DNA from: Aceticella autotrophica
Lineage (GTDB): Bacteria > Bacillota > Thermoanaerobacteria > Thermoanaerobacterales > Thermoanaerobacteraceae
Reading direction: 5' to 3'
NCBI RefSeq assembly: GCF_017357865.1
Contig: NZ_CP060096.1
Coordinates: 1,302,001 to 1,366,000, forward strand
Length of the DNA stretch: 64,000 nucleotides
The notes below the pieces were generated by a model. That model had not been told where the DNA came from, did not search any database, and worked only from the letters and a program-made list of their open reading frames with translations. The translations under genes and the position numbers were made by a program. Every line of letters begins with the position of its first letter. Positions within the stretch are counted from its first letter, which is position 1. This document shows positions 17,409 to 24,566 of the stretch, in pieces.

Positions 17409-18653
17409 ATGGCTTTAAAAATCGTGTATAAAATCTGTTGTGGAATTGATGTTCACAAAACCTTTGTAGTTGCTTGCATCGCTTCCACAAACAAACAAGG
17501 TATTACCACCTACAAAAGCCATCTCTTTTCTACCTACACCAAAGGCTTGAAAGAGCTGTTACAATGGCTTTTGGACAATAATTGCAAGGATGTTTGCATG
17601 GAATCTACAGGCAAATACTGGATTCCAGTGTACAACGTCTTGGAAAAAGATTGTTCTATTGTACTTGCACATCCTAAGTATGTTAAGGCTATCCGTGGTA
17701 AAAAAACTGATAAGAAAGATGCAAAATGGATTGCTGACCTGTTTAAGCATGATCTTGTTGCCGGTAGCTTTATGCCCCCTGCTGATATTCGTCAGCTTCG
17801 TGACCTAATGCGCTATCGTTACAAACTAACCTGCTTTATGTCCAGTGAAAAGAACAGACTCCAAAACTGTCTCACGGTTTCTAACATCCAGTTGGGAAAC
17901 GTTGTTTCGGACACTTTTGGTAAAAGTTCTAAAAGAATTATTGATAAGATTTTAGAAAATCCTCTTGATACCTCTTTTGATATTCAACCTTTAATTCATG
18001 GCTCTATGAAAAATAAAATTTCAGAATTAGAGCTCGCCGTTGATGGTTACATTACACCTGAACAGGCTGGTAAATTAAAGGTCATTAAGAGACATCTTGA
18101 AGATTTAGACGCCCGGAAAGCAGAGTTAGAAAAACTGATTCTTGCGCTCGCCAGTCCCTATCAACAAGAACTCGACCTGATTCTAACCGCTCCATCATTT
18201 AAAAATCCTTTCTCTGCAATTACTGTCATTTCAGAGATTGGTGTCAACATGGAGGCTTTTCCTTCGGCGAAACACTTATGCTCATGGGCTGGTCTTGCAC
18301 CTACCAACAATGAAAGTGCAGGGAAGAAAAAGTCTGTCCGGGTTTCTAAAGCCGGATGCTATATCAAGCCACTTTTAGTACAATGTGCTAATTCTGTGGT
18401 TAAAAGTGAAAAGCATCCAGAAATCCGTAACCGCTATTTGCGCATCAAAAAGCGTCGCGGCCACAAGAAGGCAATCATTGCTATTGCAAGAATGCTTCTT
18501 ACAGCATTATACAACATGTTGAAGAAGAAAGAAACATATAATGCTGAATTATATAAAAAATCTGATGCTTTTCCAGCAAAACGCGAGATTACGGTTGAGC
18601 AAGCTATACTATTAGCTCAGCTTCAAGGCTATAAAATAAAGCCAGCTATTTAG
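17409..18653 (+). CDS. IS110-family DEDD transposase/recombinase
   Basis: 414 residues. The N-terminal RuvC-like DEDD domain begins CGIDVHKTFVVACI and continues with MESTGKYWIPVYNVL and KKTDKKDAKWIADL. The C-terminal IS116/IS110/IS902 domain has ISEIGVNMEAFPSAKHLCSWAG and the conserved serine region KSVRVSKAGC. No frameshift or stop is present, so it may be active. It is read in the plus direction against the operon, and GAAAGGAG precedes the ATG. Confidence 0.93.
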   Translation: MALKIVYKICCGIDVHKTFVVACIASTNKQGITTYKSHLFSTYTKGLKELLQWLLDNNCKDVCMESTGKYWIPVYNVLEKDCSIVLAHPKYVKAIRGKKTDKKDAKWIADLFKHDLVAGSFMPPADIRQLRDLMRYRYKLTCFMSSEKNRLQNCLTVSNIQLGNVVSDTFGKSSKRIIDKILENPLDTSFDIQPLIHGSMKNKISELELAVDGYITPEQAGKLKVIKRHLEDLDARKAELEKLILALASPYQQELDLILTAPSFKNPFSAITVISEIGVNMEAFPSAKHLCSWAGLAPTNNESAGKKKSVRVSKAGCYIKPLLVQCANSVVKSEKHPEIRNRYLRIKKRRGHKKAIIAIARMLLTALYNMLKKKETYNAELYKKSDAFPAKREITVEQAILLAQLQGYKIKPAI

Positions 18654-18712
18654 CCTTAACACTTACTTCAATATTTAATTTTTTAAAAAGTCATCAAAAA
18701 ATGGCTTGTTTG

Positions 18713-19396
18713 CTATGCCCTTTTATTCTTATTGCAATTTATATTTTTAATTTCAACCTTACATCCCTCCTTAATGCTTAAAGACAATCCGTCCCCAATC
18801 GGTATTATTGATGTTGTAAGTTCGCTTTTATTAACAAGTGTATCAATAAAATTTCTCATTCTGTATACAATTGTCCTCCTCTTATGCTTCACACTCATTT
18901 CCCCTTCTATATATCCCTTATACAATATATTATCACATATAAGTAAGCCATCCTTATTTAAGATTCGTAAACACTCATTAAAAAATTCTTCGTAATGACC
19001 TTTAGAAGCATCTATAAATATTACATCATATTTCTTGTTTAAATTTGGAAGAACCTCTATCGCATCACCCAATATCAATTCTACTCTGTCGAGAAGGGAT
19101 GCTCTTTTAAAATTATTCCTTGCCATTTCTGCCCTGTCTATATCCTTTTCTATTGTCAGCAATTTTGCATTTTTATATGAATTTAACATAATGATAGCAG
19201 AATATCCAATTGCAGTACCTATCTCAAGGATATTTAGAGGTTTTTTTATTTTAATAATTATGTTTAAAAAATTTGCTACTTCCGGTTTGATAATAGGAAT
19301 ATAATTTGTTTCAGCATAGAATTCTATTTCTTTTAATAATTCTTTGTTTCTATATGGTCTTAAATGTTTCATTTCAATTTCATTCATATCTTTCAT
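18713..19396 (-). CDS. trmR: O-methyltransferase, TrmR-like (tRNA 5-hydroxyuridine methyltransferase)
   Basis: 227-residue class I SAM-dependent methyltransferase: ILEIGTAIGYSAIIML (motif I), DVIFIDASKGHYEEFF (metal/catalytic Asp) and GLLICDNILYKG. In Bacillus subtilis the equivalent gene YrrM/TrmR methylates ho5U34 to mo5U34 in tRNA. It is coupled to mltG (2-bp gap). Downstream the conserved partner U32 is displaced by IS110, whose end is within ~60 bp of this stop. The C-terminal tail NCNKNKRA may have been altered by that insertion. Confidence 0.87.
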   Translation of the reverse strand: MKDMNEIEMKHLRPYRNKELLKEIEFYAETNYIPIIKPEVANFLNIIIKIKKPLNILEIGTAIGYSAIIMLNSYKNAKLLTIEKDIDRAEMARNNFKRASLLDRVELILGDAIEVLPNLNKKYDVIFIDASKGHYEEFFNECLRILNKDGLLICDNILYKGYIEGEMSVKHKRRTIVYRMRNFIDTLVNKSELTTSIIPIGDGLSLSIKEGCKVEIKNINCNKNKRA

Positions 19397-19398
19397 CC

Positions 19399-20430
19399 TT
19401 AATGATTTCCTGTTTTTTTCTGTTCTTCTAAATGCTGTCTATATGTCTGACTAAACACATGTGTACCATCGTTTTTTGCAAAATAATAATAGTAGTCATT
19501 ATGTTTAGGATATAATGCAGCCTCAATAGACTTCAAACCGGGATTACTTATAGGTCCTACCGGCAAGCCAAAATTTGTATAGGTATTATAAGGAGATTTA
19601 ATTTCCAAATCCTTATATGACAACTTATCCTTATGAACTCCTAATGCATATTGTACTGTAGCATCTATTTGCAGTTTCATATTTTTTTTAAGTCTATTAT
19701 ATATAATTCCAGCAATCAAGGGTCTATCTTTTTCTACCTTAGCCTCTTTCTCAATCATCGATGCAACAATTACAACCTGATCAGGATTCATTCCAATGTT
19801 TGCAGAATTATTTCTAATATACTTTTGATATATATTATCAAACCTTGAAAGCATTAATTTTATTATGTCATGTTCATTAGTACCAATACTTATCTCATAG
19901 GTATCAGGAAAAAGATATCCTTCTAATCTATTAGGACGATTTTGAGGAATATTCTTTAAAAAATCATAATTAAATACCCCATTCTGTGCTTCCCACATAA
20001 ACTTATCTTTATTTGCAAGCCCCATATCTGAAAGCCTATTAGCAATGTCTTCGACCGTAAATCCCTCCGGAATAGTAAATTTTATTGTATCAATCTGAGA
20101 TTTCCCAGATTTAAGTTTATTTATTATTTCATCTGTAGTCATATTTGTACTTAAAAGATATTTCCCAGCTTTAATTTTATTTTCACAATTATTAGCTTTT
20201 ACTCTTAGTATGAAAAATGATTTATTTTTTATAAGACCTTCCGAATAAAGAACTTTTGCAATATCTTGTGTTGTATAACCATCAGGTATTTTGACAATTT
20301 TCTGTATATTGCTATTACTAACAGGAGTAAATAAATTTTCATAATACAAAAAAGAAGATAAAATAAAAAATATTACAATAATTATTAATAATCTACTCCC
20401 CTTTTTTCTTTTGTTTTTTACATTTATCAT
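19399..20430 (-). CDS. mltG: Endolytic murein transglycosylase MltG
   Basis: Membrane-anchored YceG-family enzyme that cuts nascent glycan strands and sets their length. 343 residues with an N-terminal membrane helix (about 12-30), a LysM-like region (IPDGYTTQDIAKVLYSEGL) and the catalytic domain with SMIEKEAKVEKDR (catalytic Glu), IAGIIYNRLK and IDATVQYALG. The ending NTYTNFGLPVGPISNPG and HVFSQTYRQH is typical. It precedes trmR as in Bacillus. The ATG follows TAGGAGAG. Confidence 0.94.
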   Translation of the reverse strand: MINVKNKRKKGSRLLIIIVIFFILSSFLYYENLFTPVSNSNIQKIVKIPDGYTTQDIAKVLYSEGLIKNKSFFILRVKANNCENKIKAGKYLLSTNMTTDEIINKLKSGKSQIDTIKFTIPEGFTVEDIANRLSDMGLANKDKFMWEAQNGVFNYDFLKNIPQNRPNRLEGYLFPDTYEISIGTNEHDIIKLMLSRFDNIYQKYIRNNSANIGMNPDQVVIVASMIEKEAKVEKDRPLIAGIIYNRLKKNMKLQIDATVQYALGVHKDKLSYKDLEIKSPYNTYTNFGLPVGPISNPGLKSIEAALYPKHNDYYYYFAKNDGTHVFSQTYRQHLEEQKKTGNH

Positions 20431-20489
20431 AAAATTCTCTCCTAAAATACATTTATTCTACAAAGATTATATAATTTTAAACAAAGAAA

Positions 20490-20515
20490 AACAAGCAAGC
20501 AATTGCTCACTTGTT
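20490..20515 (-). terminator. Terminator after ylbF
   Basis: On the minus strand AACAAG and CTTGTT enclose AGCAATTGCT, followed by TTTTTCTTTG. The first arm includes the ylbF stop codon. It ends the RNase J/ylbF unit before mltG. Confidence 0.65.
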
Positions 20516-20848
20516 CGTAGAATTTACGTTAACGACCTCCGTTATAATCTTTGTTATATCATCCATTATCTTCGAGAAAGTATATTCTGCATACAAATAT
20601 GAACTTAAATCAGGATTCAAATTTAAAATATCATATAACTTTTTCAAAGATTCTATTTCCTGCTCATCTGGTTTTTTACCGGATAATTCTTTGACATGTA
20701 TTTCCAGTTGTTTTTCCTTGAAGTCCTTTAACATTCTTTTGTTTTGTTCATTTGAATTTATTTTTTTAACAGCTTCTTTATAAGAAATATATTCCGGTAA
20801 CTGTTCGATTGCCTTTTTCAACTCATATGCCTTATCATATACATTCAT
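20507..20848 (-). CDS. ylbF: YlbF/YmcA-family regulator
   Basis: 113-residue all-helical protein of the Com_YlbF family (NVYDKAYELKKAIEQLPEY, then a long charged coiled coil and a SSYLYAEYTFSKIMDDI end). In Bacillus, YlbF, YmcA and YaaT form a complex that influences RNase Y-dependent RNA maturation, competence and sporulation. Its position 13 bp after the RNase J gene fits RNA metabolism. It could be the YmcA-type paralogue; the sequence does not decide. Confidence 0.82.
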   Translation of the reverse strand: MNVYDKAYELKKAIEQLPEYISYKEAVKKINSNEQNKRMLKDFKEKQLEIHVKELSGKKPDEQEIESLKKLYDILNLNPDLSSYLYAEYTFSKIMDDITKIITEVVNVNSTNK

Positions 20849-20861
20849 AATATTACCCCCA

Positions 20862-22532
20862 TTAGATTTCCATTATTATTGGTAATATCATAGGATTCCT
20901 TTTGGTTTTTTCGTATAATAAACTACTTAAACAATCTTTTATCATTGTTTTTATTGAAGTCCACTCACATATATCATCTTTTTCGCATTGACTCAATGTC
21001 TTTCTAACAAGGTTTTTTGCTTCTTCAATCAAATCTTCTGATTCTCTGACATAAACAAAACCACGTGATATAATATCAGGTCCTGCTATTATGCTTCTTT
21101 TTTCTTTCGAAATTGTAACTACAACTACAAACAATCCATCCTGTGATAGATGTTTTCTATCTCTTAATACAATATTTCCAACATCTCCTACTCCCAGTCC
21201 ATCCACTAGAACCTTACCTGCTGTTACTGTACCGGTAATTCTTCCAGAACTTTTTGTAAATTCAAGAACTGTACCATTATCAGCAATAAAAATATTTTTT
21301 GGATCCATGCCAAGACTTTCAGCAAGATGTGCATGCTGTTTTAAATGTCGATATTCTCCATGTACGGGAATAAAAAACCTCGGTTTAATTAGTGTGTGAA
21401 GTAATTTTATTTCTTCTTGGCAAGCATGACCCGATACATGAACATCTGCTAATGTATCATAAATAACTTCTGCTCCTTTTTTAAATAATTGATTTATTAC
21501 TCTGGAAATAAACTTTTCATTTCCTGGGATTGCTGATGCTGAAATAATTACAGTATCACCGGGAACAATTTCCACCTTTTTGTGTTCCGATGATGCCATA
21601 CGCGTAAGTGCAGACATGGGCTCGCCTTGACTTCCTGTCGTTATTATAACAACTTTATCAAAGGAAAGCTTATTTGCTTCATCAAGGTCTATTAATATAT
21701 CAGCAGGTATATCTAAATAACCCAGTTCCTTTGCAACATTAACAACATTTATCATACTTCTTCCGGAAATGGCAACTTTGCGTCCAAACTTATGTGCAGA
21801 ATCAATTATTTGCTGGACTCTGTGTATATTTGATGCAAATGTTGCAACAATAATCCTTTGTTCCGCTTTTCTAAAAAGATTGTCAAAGGTTTCTCCTACT
21901 GTCCTTTCAGACATTGTATAACCGGGTCTTTCAATATTTGTACTATCACATAACATTACCAAAACTCCTTGTGCTCCAAGTTCTGCAAACCTGTGAAAGT
22001 CAGCAACCTCTCCGGCAATCGGTGTATAATCAATTTTAAAGTCCCCAGAATGAAATATTACTCCCACCGGTGTGTGAATTGCCAGTGCAACTGAATCTGC
22101 TATGCTATGTGTTGTTCTTATGAATTCTATTTTGAATTGCCCTATCTTAACTGTTTCTTTTGGTTTTACAGTTATTAATTTGCTATCCCTTAATAAACCG
22201 TACTCTTTTAATTTATTCTCAACAAGACCCAAGGTTAAACGTGTTCCATATATAGGTAAATTTAACTGTTTTAAAACATATGGAAGTGCTCCTATGTGAT
22301 CTTCATGTCCATGTGTCAAAACAATAGCTTTCACTTTGTCCTTATTTTTCAATAAATAGGATATATCCGGAATAACCAGATCTATTCCAAGCATCTCATC
22401 ATCCGGAAAGGCAAGACCACAATCCACAACTATTATGTCGTTTCCGTATTCAAATACAGTCATATTCTTACCGATCTCGTTAAGCCCACCCAGTGGAATT
22501 ATTTTCAATTTTGCTTTGTTTGTCAAATACAT
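20862..22532 (-). CDS. rnjA: Ribonuclease J
   Basis: Metallo-beta-lactamase/beta-CASP ribonuclease with 5'-3' exonuclease and endonuclease activity. 556 residues from the ATG at 22532 (GAAGGGAG upstream); a TTG two codons later would be better spaced. Motifs: zinc site THGHEDHIGALP, HSGDFKIDYTP, beta-CASP VATFASNIHRVQQI, ISGRSM and SGHACQEEIK, and the C-terminal domain. An upstream extension would only run into the leader. It is transcribed from the promoter at 22625-22653 together with ylbF. Confidence 0.95.
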   Translation of the reverse strand: MYLTNKAKLKIIPLGGLNEIGKNMTVFEYGNDIIVVDCGLAFPDDEMLGIDLVIPDISYLLKNKDKVKAIVLTHGHEDHIGALPYVLKQLNLPIYGTRLTLGLVENKLKEYGLLRDSKLITVKPKETVKIGQFKIEFIRTTHSIADSVALAIHTPVGVIFHSGDFKIDYTPIAGEVADFHRFAELGAQGVLVMLCDSTNIERPGYTMSERTVGETFDNLFRKAEQRIIVATFASNIHRVQQIIDSAHKFGRKVAISGRSMINVVNVAKELGYLDIPADILIDLDEANKLSFDKVVIITTGSQGEPMSALTRMASSEHKKVEIVPGDTVIISASAIPGNEKFISRVINQLFKKGAEVIYDTLADVHVSGHACQEEIKLLHTLIKPRFFIPVHGEYRHLKQHAHLAESLGMDPKNIFIADNGTVLEFTKSSGRITGTVTAGKVLVDGLGVGDVGNIVLRDRKHLSQDGLFVVVVTISKEKRSIIAGPDIISRGFVYVRESEDLIEEAKNLVRKTLSQCEKDDICEWTSIKTMIKDCLSSLLYEKTKRNPMILPIIMEI

Positions 22533-22624
22533 ATCTCCCTTCAGGTTTATATTTGTAATATTATTTTGTCCAATATAATATAGATCAAAAACAGCTTTAC
22601 CCGTACAACACACTAATTAATTTC

Positions 22625-22653
22625 ATTATACTTTATTTATTTAATTAGTTCAA
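22625..22653 (-). promoter_or_regulatory. Sigma-A promoter of RNase J
   Basis: Minus strand TTGAAC (22653-22648), 17-nt spacer, TATAAT (22630-22625). The start would fall near 22618, leaving an ~85-nt leader before rnjA. Confidence 0.75.
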
Positions 22654-22670
22654 GTAAATTTATATAAAAC

Positions 22671-22688
22671 CCCGTCACTTGTGACGGG
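22671..22688 (-). terminator. Short perfect hairpin downstream of fur
   Basis: CCCGTCAC and GTGACGGG separated by two bases. On the minus strand it is followed by GTTTTATAT. It is a probable second terminator between fur and the RNase J promoter, or a bidirectional barrier. Confidence 0.55.
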
Positions 22689-22706
22689 TAGTAGTCAAAG
22701 AAAACT

Positions 22707-22738
22707 GAAAAAGCCTGCTTTTACTGGCAAGCTTTTTC
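22707..22738 (-). terminator. Terminator of fur
   Basis: GAAAAAGCCTGC and GCAAGCTTTTTC pair over 12 positions with one wobble, and a run of T follows on the minus strand. The arm overlaps the fur stop codon. Confidence 0.7.
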
Positions 22739-23174
22739 AATGATTTATTCTGCATTTACTGCAGTAACCGAAAAATTTCACATTATGGTCAATAATCTGA
22801 AAGTGTTTTGTTTTTTCAATAATTTCCTCAAGATTTTCCAATAAGTCTCCTTCCATTTCTATCACATTTCCACATTTAAGGCATATTAAATGATGATGTT
22901 GATGATTTTCATCATGATGCAACTCATATCTGCTTCTACCGTCATCAAAATTCACTTTAAAGATGATTCCAAGGTCATCAAAAAGCTGAAGGGTTCTATA
23001 AACAGTTGCAAGTCCTATGTCTGGATATTTTTTCTTGACAAGGTCATATATTTCCTCCGGAGATAAATGCTTCCCTTGGTTTTCCATAATAACATCAAGT
23101 ATTACACGTCTTTGTGTTGTAAGTTTAAATCCCTTTTGCCTTAAACTATTTTTAAGATTGTCTATATTATTCAT
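22737..23174 (-). CDS. Fur-family metalloregulator (Fur/PerR/Zur)
   Basis: 145-residue repressor with N-terminal winged helix (KGFKLTTQRRVILDVIMEN, PDIGLATVYRTLQLF) and C-terminal dimerization domain. The structural zinc site is complete: CLKC and CSKC. The sensing region has the His-rich string ELHHDENHQHHHLIC. It is a single gene with its own promoter and terminator. Residues do not separate Fur from PerR or Zur; no linked iron or peroxide gene is present. Confidence 0.9.
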   Translation of the reverse strand: MNNIDNLKNSLRQKGFKLTTQRRVILDVIMENQGKHLSPEEIYDLVKKKYPDIGLATVYRTLQLFDDLGIIFKVNFDDGRSRYELHHDENHQHHHLICLKCGNVIEMEGDLLENLEEIIEKTKHFQIIDHNVKFFGYCSKCRINH

Positions 23175-23207
23175 TTTTCCCCCACCTTGATTTGATTCAC
23201 TTTTATT

Positions 23208-23236
23208 AGTTTATGCTTTACATTCTCAATTGTCAA
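23208..23236 (-). promoter_or_regulatory. Sigma-A promoter of fur
   Basis: Minus strand TTGACA (23236-23231), 17-nt spacer, TAAACT (23213-23208), ~35 bp before the fur start. The AT-rich stretch 23240-23335 upstream of it holds no gene. Confidence 0.6.
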
Positions 23237-23337
23237 TAAAAAATAAAAATACTGTTTAAAACTTATTAAACAATATTTTATAAGTCTATGTTTAAAAGGA
23301 TAAATTTTATTTTTAATTTGTATTATCTTTATTAAAA

Positions 23338-23361
23338 AAGATATACCATTTGGTATATCTT
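23338..23361 (-). terminator. Terminator of the DUF1292 gene
   Basis: AAGATATACC and GGTATATCTT form a 10-bp perfect stem with a 4-nt loop, followed on the minus strand by TTTTTTAAT. It overlaps the stop codon of the DUF1292 gene. Confidence 0.8.
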
Positions 23362-23683
23362 AATTTTCATGATTATGACTGCAATTACATCCTTTTTCAT
23401 CATTGCAATTACATTCATTATTATCGCAGTCTTCACCATATTCCTCCATAAGCTCATTATATGCTTCAACCACATCATTAAATTCATCTTCATCTTCTAT
23501 TCCAACAAATAAGTCTTCTCCGTTTTCATCCTGCTCAACTTTTAAAATATAAGCATCATCACTATTATCGTCAATCGGTGCAACAACCGCATATTTGTTA
23601 TCGTCCAGTTCAAATGATGCAATAAGTTCAAAATTTACCTCATTTCCCTCGTCATCAACCAATTGAATTATTTCATTATCCAA
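23360..23683 (-). CDS. yrzB: DUF1292 protein (YrzB-like) with Cys/His-rich tail
   Basis: 107 residues of unknown function from the conserved locus ireB-ruvX-yrzB-mltG. The TTG at 23683 is preferred: AGAGGTGA lies 6 nt upstream and it yields MDNEIIQLVDDEGNEVNF, the usual beginning; a GTG 9 nt earlier is inside the ribosome site. The core (FELDDNKYAVVAPIDDN, YILKVEQDENG) is standard. The tail after residue ~83 has five Cys and two His (CxxxxCxC, CxC, HxH), longer than common homologues, and could bind a metal. Confidence 0.85.
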   Translation of the reverse strand: MDNEIIQLVDDEGNEVNFELIASFELDDNKYAVVAPIDDNSDDAYILKVEQDENGEDLFVGIEDEDEFNDVVEAYNELMEEYGEDCDNNECNCNDEKGCNCSHNHEN

Positions 23684-23748
23684 AAAAATCACCTCTTCTG
23701 TTAAGATAGTCTAATTGTATAATACAATTTTTTTCCTGTCAAGCAAAG

Positions 23749-24168
23749 TTAATTCTTTCTTTTTGAATCAAGATAACTTTGAAGTATTAGCGTTGCAGCT
23801 ACTTTATCAATGAGTAATTTTCTTTTTGAACGCCTTACATCTGCTTTTTCTATCAACATCCTGTTTGCTTCAACAGTTGTAAGTCTTTCATCCCATAAAA
23901 AAATCGGTAAACTTATTTCTTTTTTAAGATTTTCAACGAATCTAATGACCTTCTCTCCTTGAGGTCCTATCGAACCATTCATGTTTTTAGGAAATCCCAC
24001 AACAATTTCTTCAACCATAAAATTTTCGACGATCTTTTTTATTTCTTCTATATCTTCATTTTCTACCGTTCTCCTTATTGTTTTCATTCCCTGTGCAATA
24101 AGACCTGATGGATCACTAAAAGCAATACCAATTGTTTTATCGCCTAAATCTAATCCTATTATGCGCAA
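23749..24168 (-). CDS. ruvX: RuvX/YqgF Holliday-junction resolvase-like nuclease
   Basis: 139-residue RNase H-fold protein: [19 protein letters not shown] (first Asp), [31 protein letters not shown] (Glu) and [15 protein letters not shown] (last Asp). In Bacillus and E. coli the family is tied to 16S rRNA 5'-end maturation and in others to recombination. It starts at a TTG with GGGGAG 7 nt upstream. The neighbours ireB and DUF1292 match the conserved order. Confidence 0.92.
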   Translation of the reverse strand: MRIIGLDLGDKTIGIAFSDPSGLIAQGMKTIRRTVENEDIEEIKKIVENFMVEEIVVGFPKNMNGSIGPQGEKVIRFVENLKKEISLPIFLWDERLTTVEANRMLIEKADVRRSKRKLLIDKVAATLILQSYLDSKRKN

Positions 24169-24195
24169 TATTTATCTCCCCATTCAACAACTATA

Positions 24196-24230
24196 ATATC
24201 CACCTCACAGCAATTATGTGAGGTGGATAT
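24196..24230. other. Perfect 14-bp hairpin between ireB and ruvX
   Basis: ATATCCACCTCACA and its exact complement TGTGAGGTGGATAT surround a 7-nt loop in the 62-bp intercistronic gap. No U-tract follows on the minus strand, so a processing or stability element is as likely as a terminator. Confidence 0.6.
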
Positions 24231-24482
24231 TTATTTCTCTAAATAATTTTTCACGAGTTCTTCGATTAATTCATCTCTTTCAATCTTTCTAATAAGGTTT
24301 CTCGCATTTTCATGGCTTGTTATATATGTTGGGTCACCTGATAATAGATAGCCAACTATCTGATTAATAGGGTTATAACCCTTCTCAGAAAGAGCATTAT
24401 ACACCTTTAGCAATATTTCCTTAGCTTTGTTTTTTTCATTTTCCACATGGTATCTCATCGTTTCATTATTTTTATCAACCAT
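24231..24482 (-). CDS. ireB: IreB-family regulatory phosphoprotein (YrzL)
   Basis: 83 residues of the DUF965/IreB family, with the N-terminal TMRYHVE and the [21 protein letters not shown] core. In Enterococcus IreB is phosphorylated on an N-terminal threonine by the PASTA kinase IreK and affects cephalosporin tolerance; MRYHVE here is preceded by Thr9. It lies between alaS and ruvX as in Bacillus and has its own promoter overlapping the alaS end. Confidence 0.92.
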   Translation of the reverse strand: MVDKNNETMRYHVENEKNKAKEILLKVYNALSEKGYNPINQIVGYLLSGDPTYITSHENARNLIRKIERDELIEELVKNYLEK

Positions 24483-24533
24483 TTTATATCACTCCTAAGG
24501 TAAATTACCTATTATTTAATATCTTTTTATTTT

Positions 24534-24562
24534 ATAATATATTAAATAATGGAAATAATCAA
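24534..24562 (-). promoter_or_regulatory. Promoter of the ireB-ruvX unit
   Basis: Minus strand TTGATT (24562-24557), 17-nt spacer, TATTAT (24539-24534), immediately after the alaS stop at 24567. Confidence 0.55.
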
Positions 24563-24566
24563 GCTT

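Larger units (their letters stand above)
17140..18700 (+). mobile_element. IS110-family insertion sequence (ends approximate)
   Basis: A single IS110-type recombinase gene with a ~240-270 nt structured noncoding 5' end and a short 3' end, lying opposite to the flanking operon between U32 and trmR. IS110 elements have no clear terminal inverted repeats and make little or no target duplication, so I cannot fix the ends. The left end lies between 17111 and about 17165 and the right end between 18654 and 18712. Confidence 0.75.
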
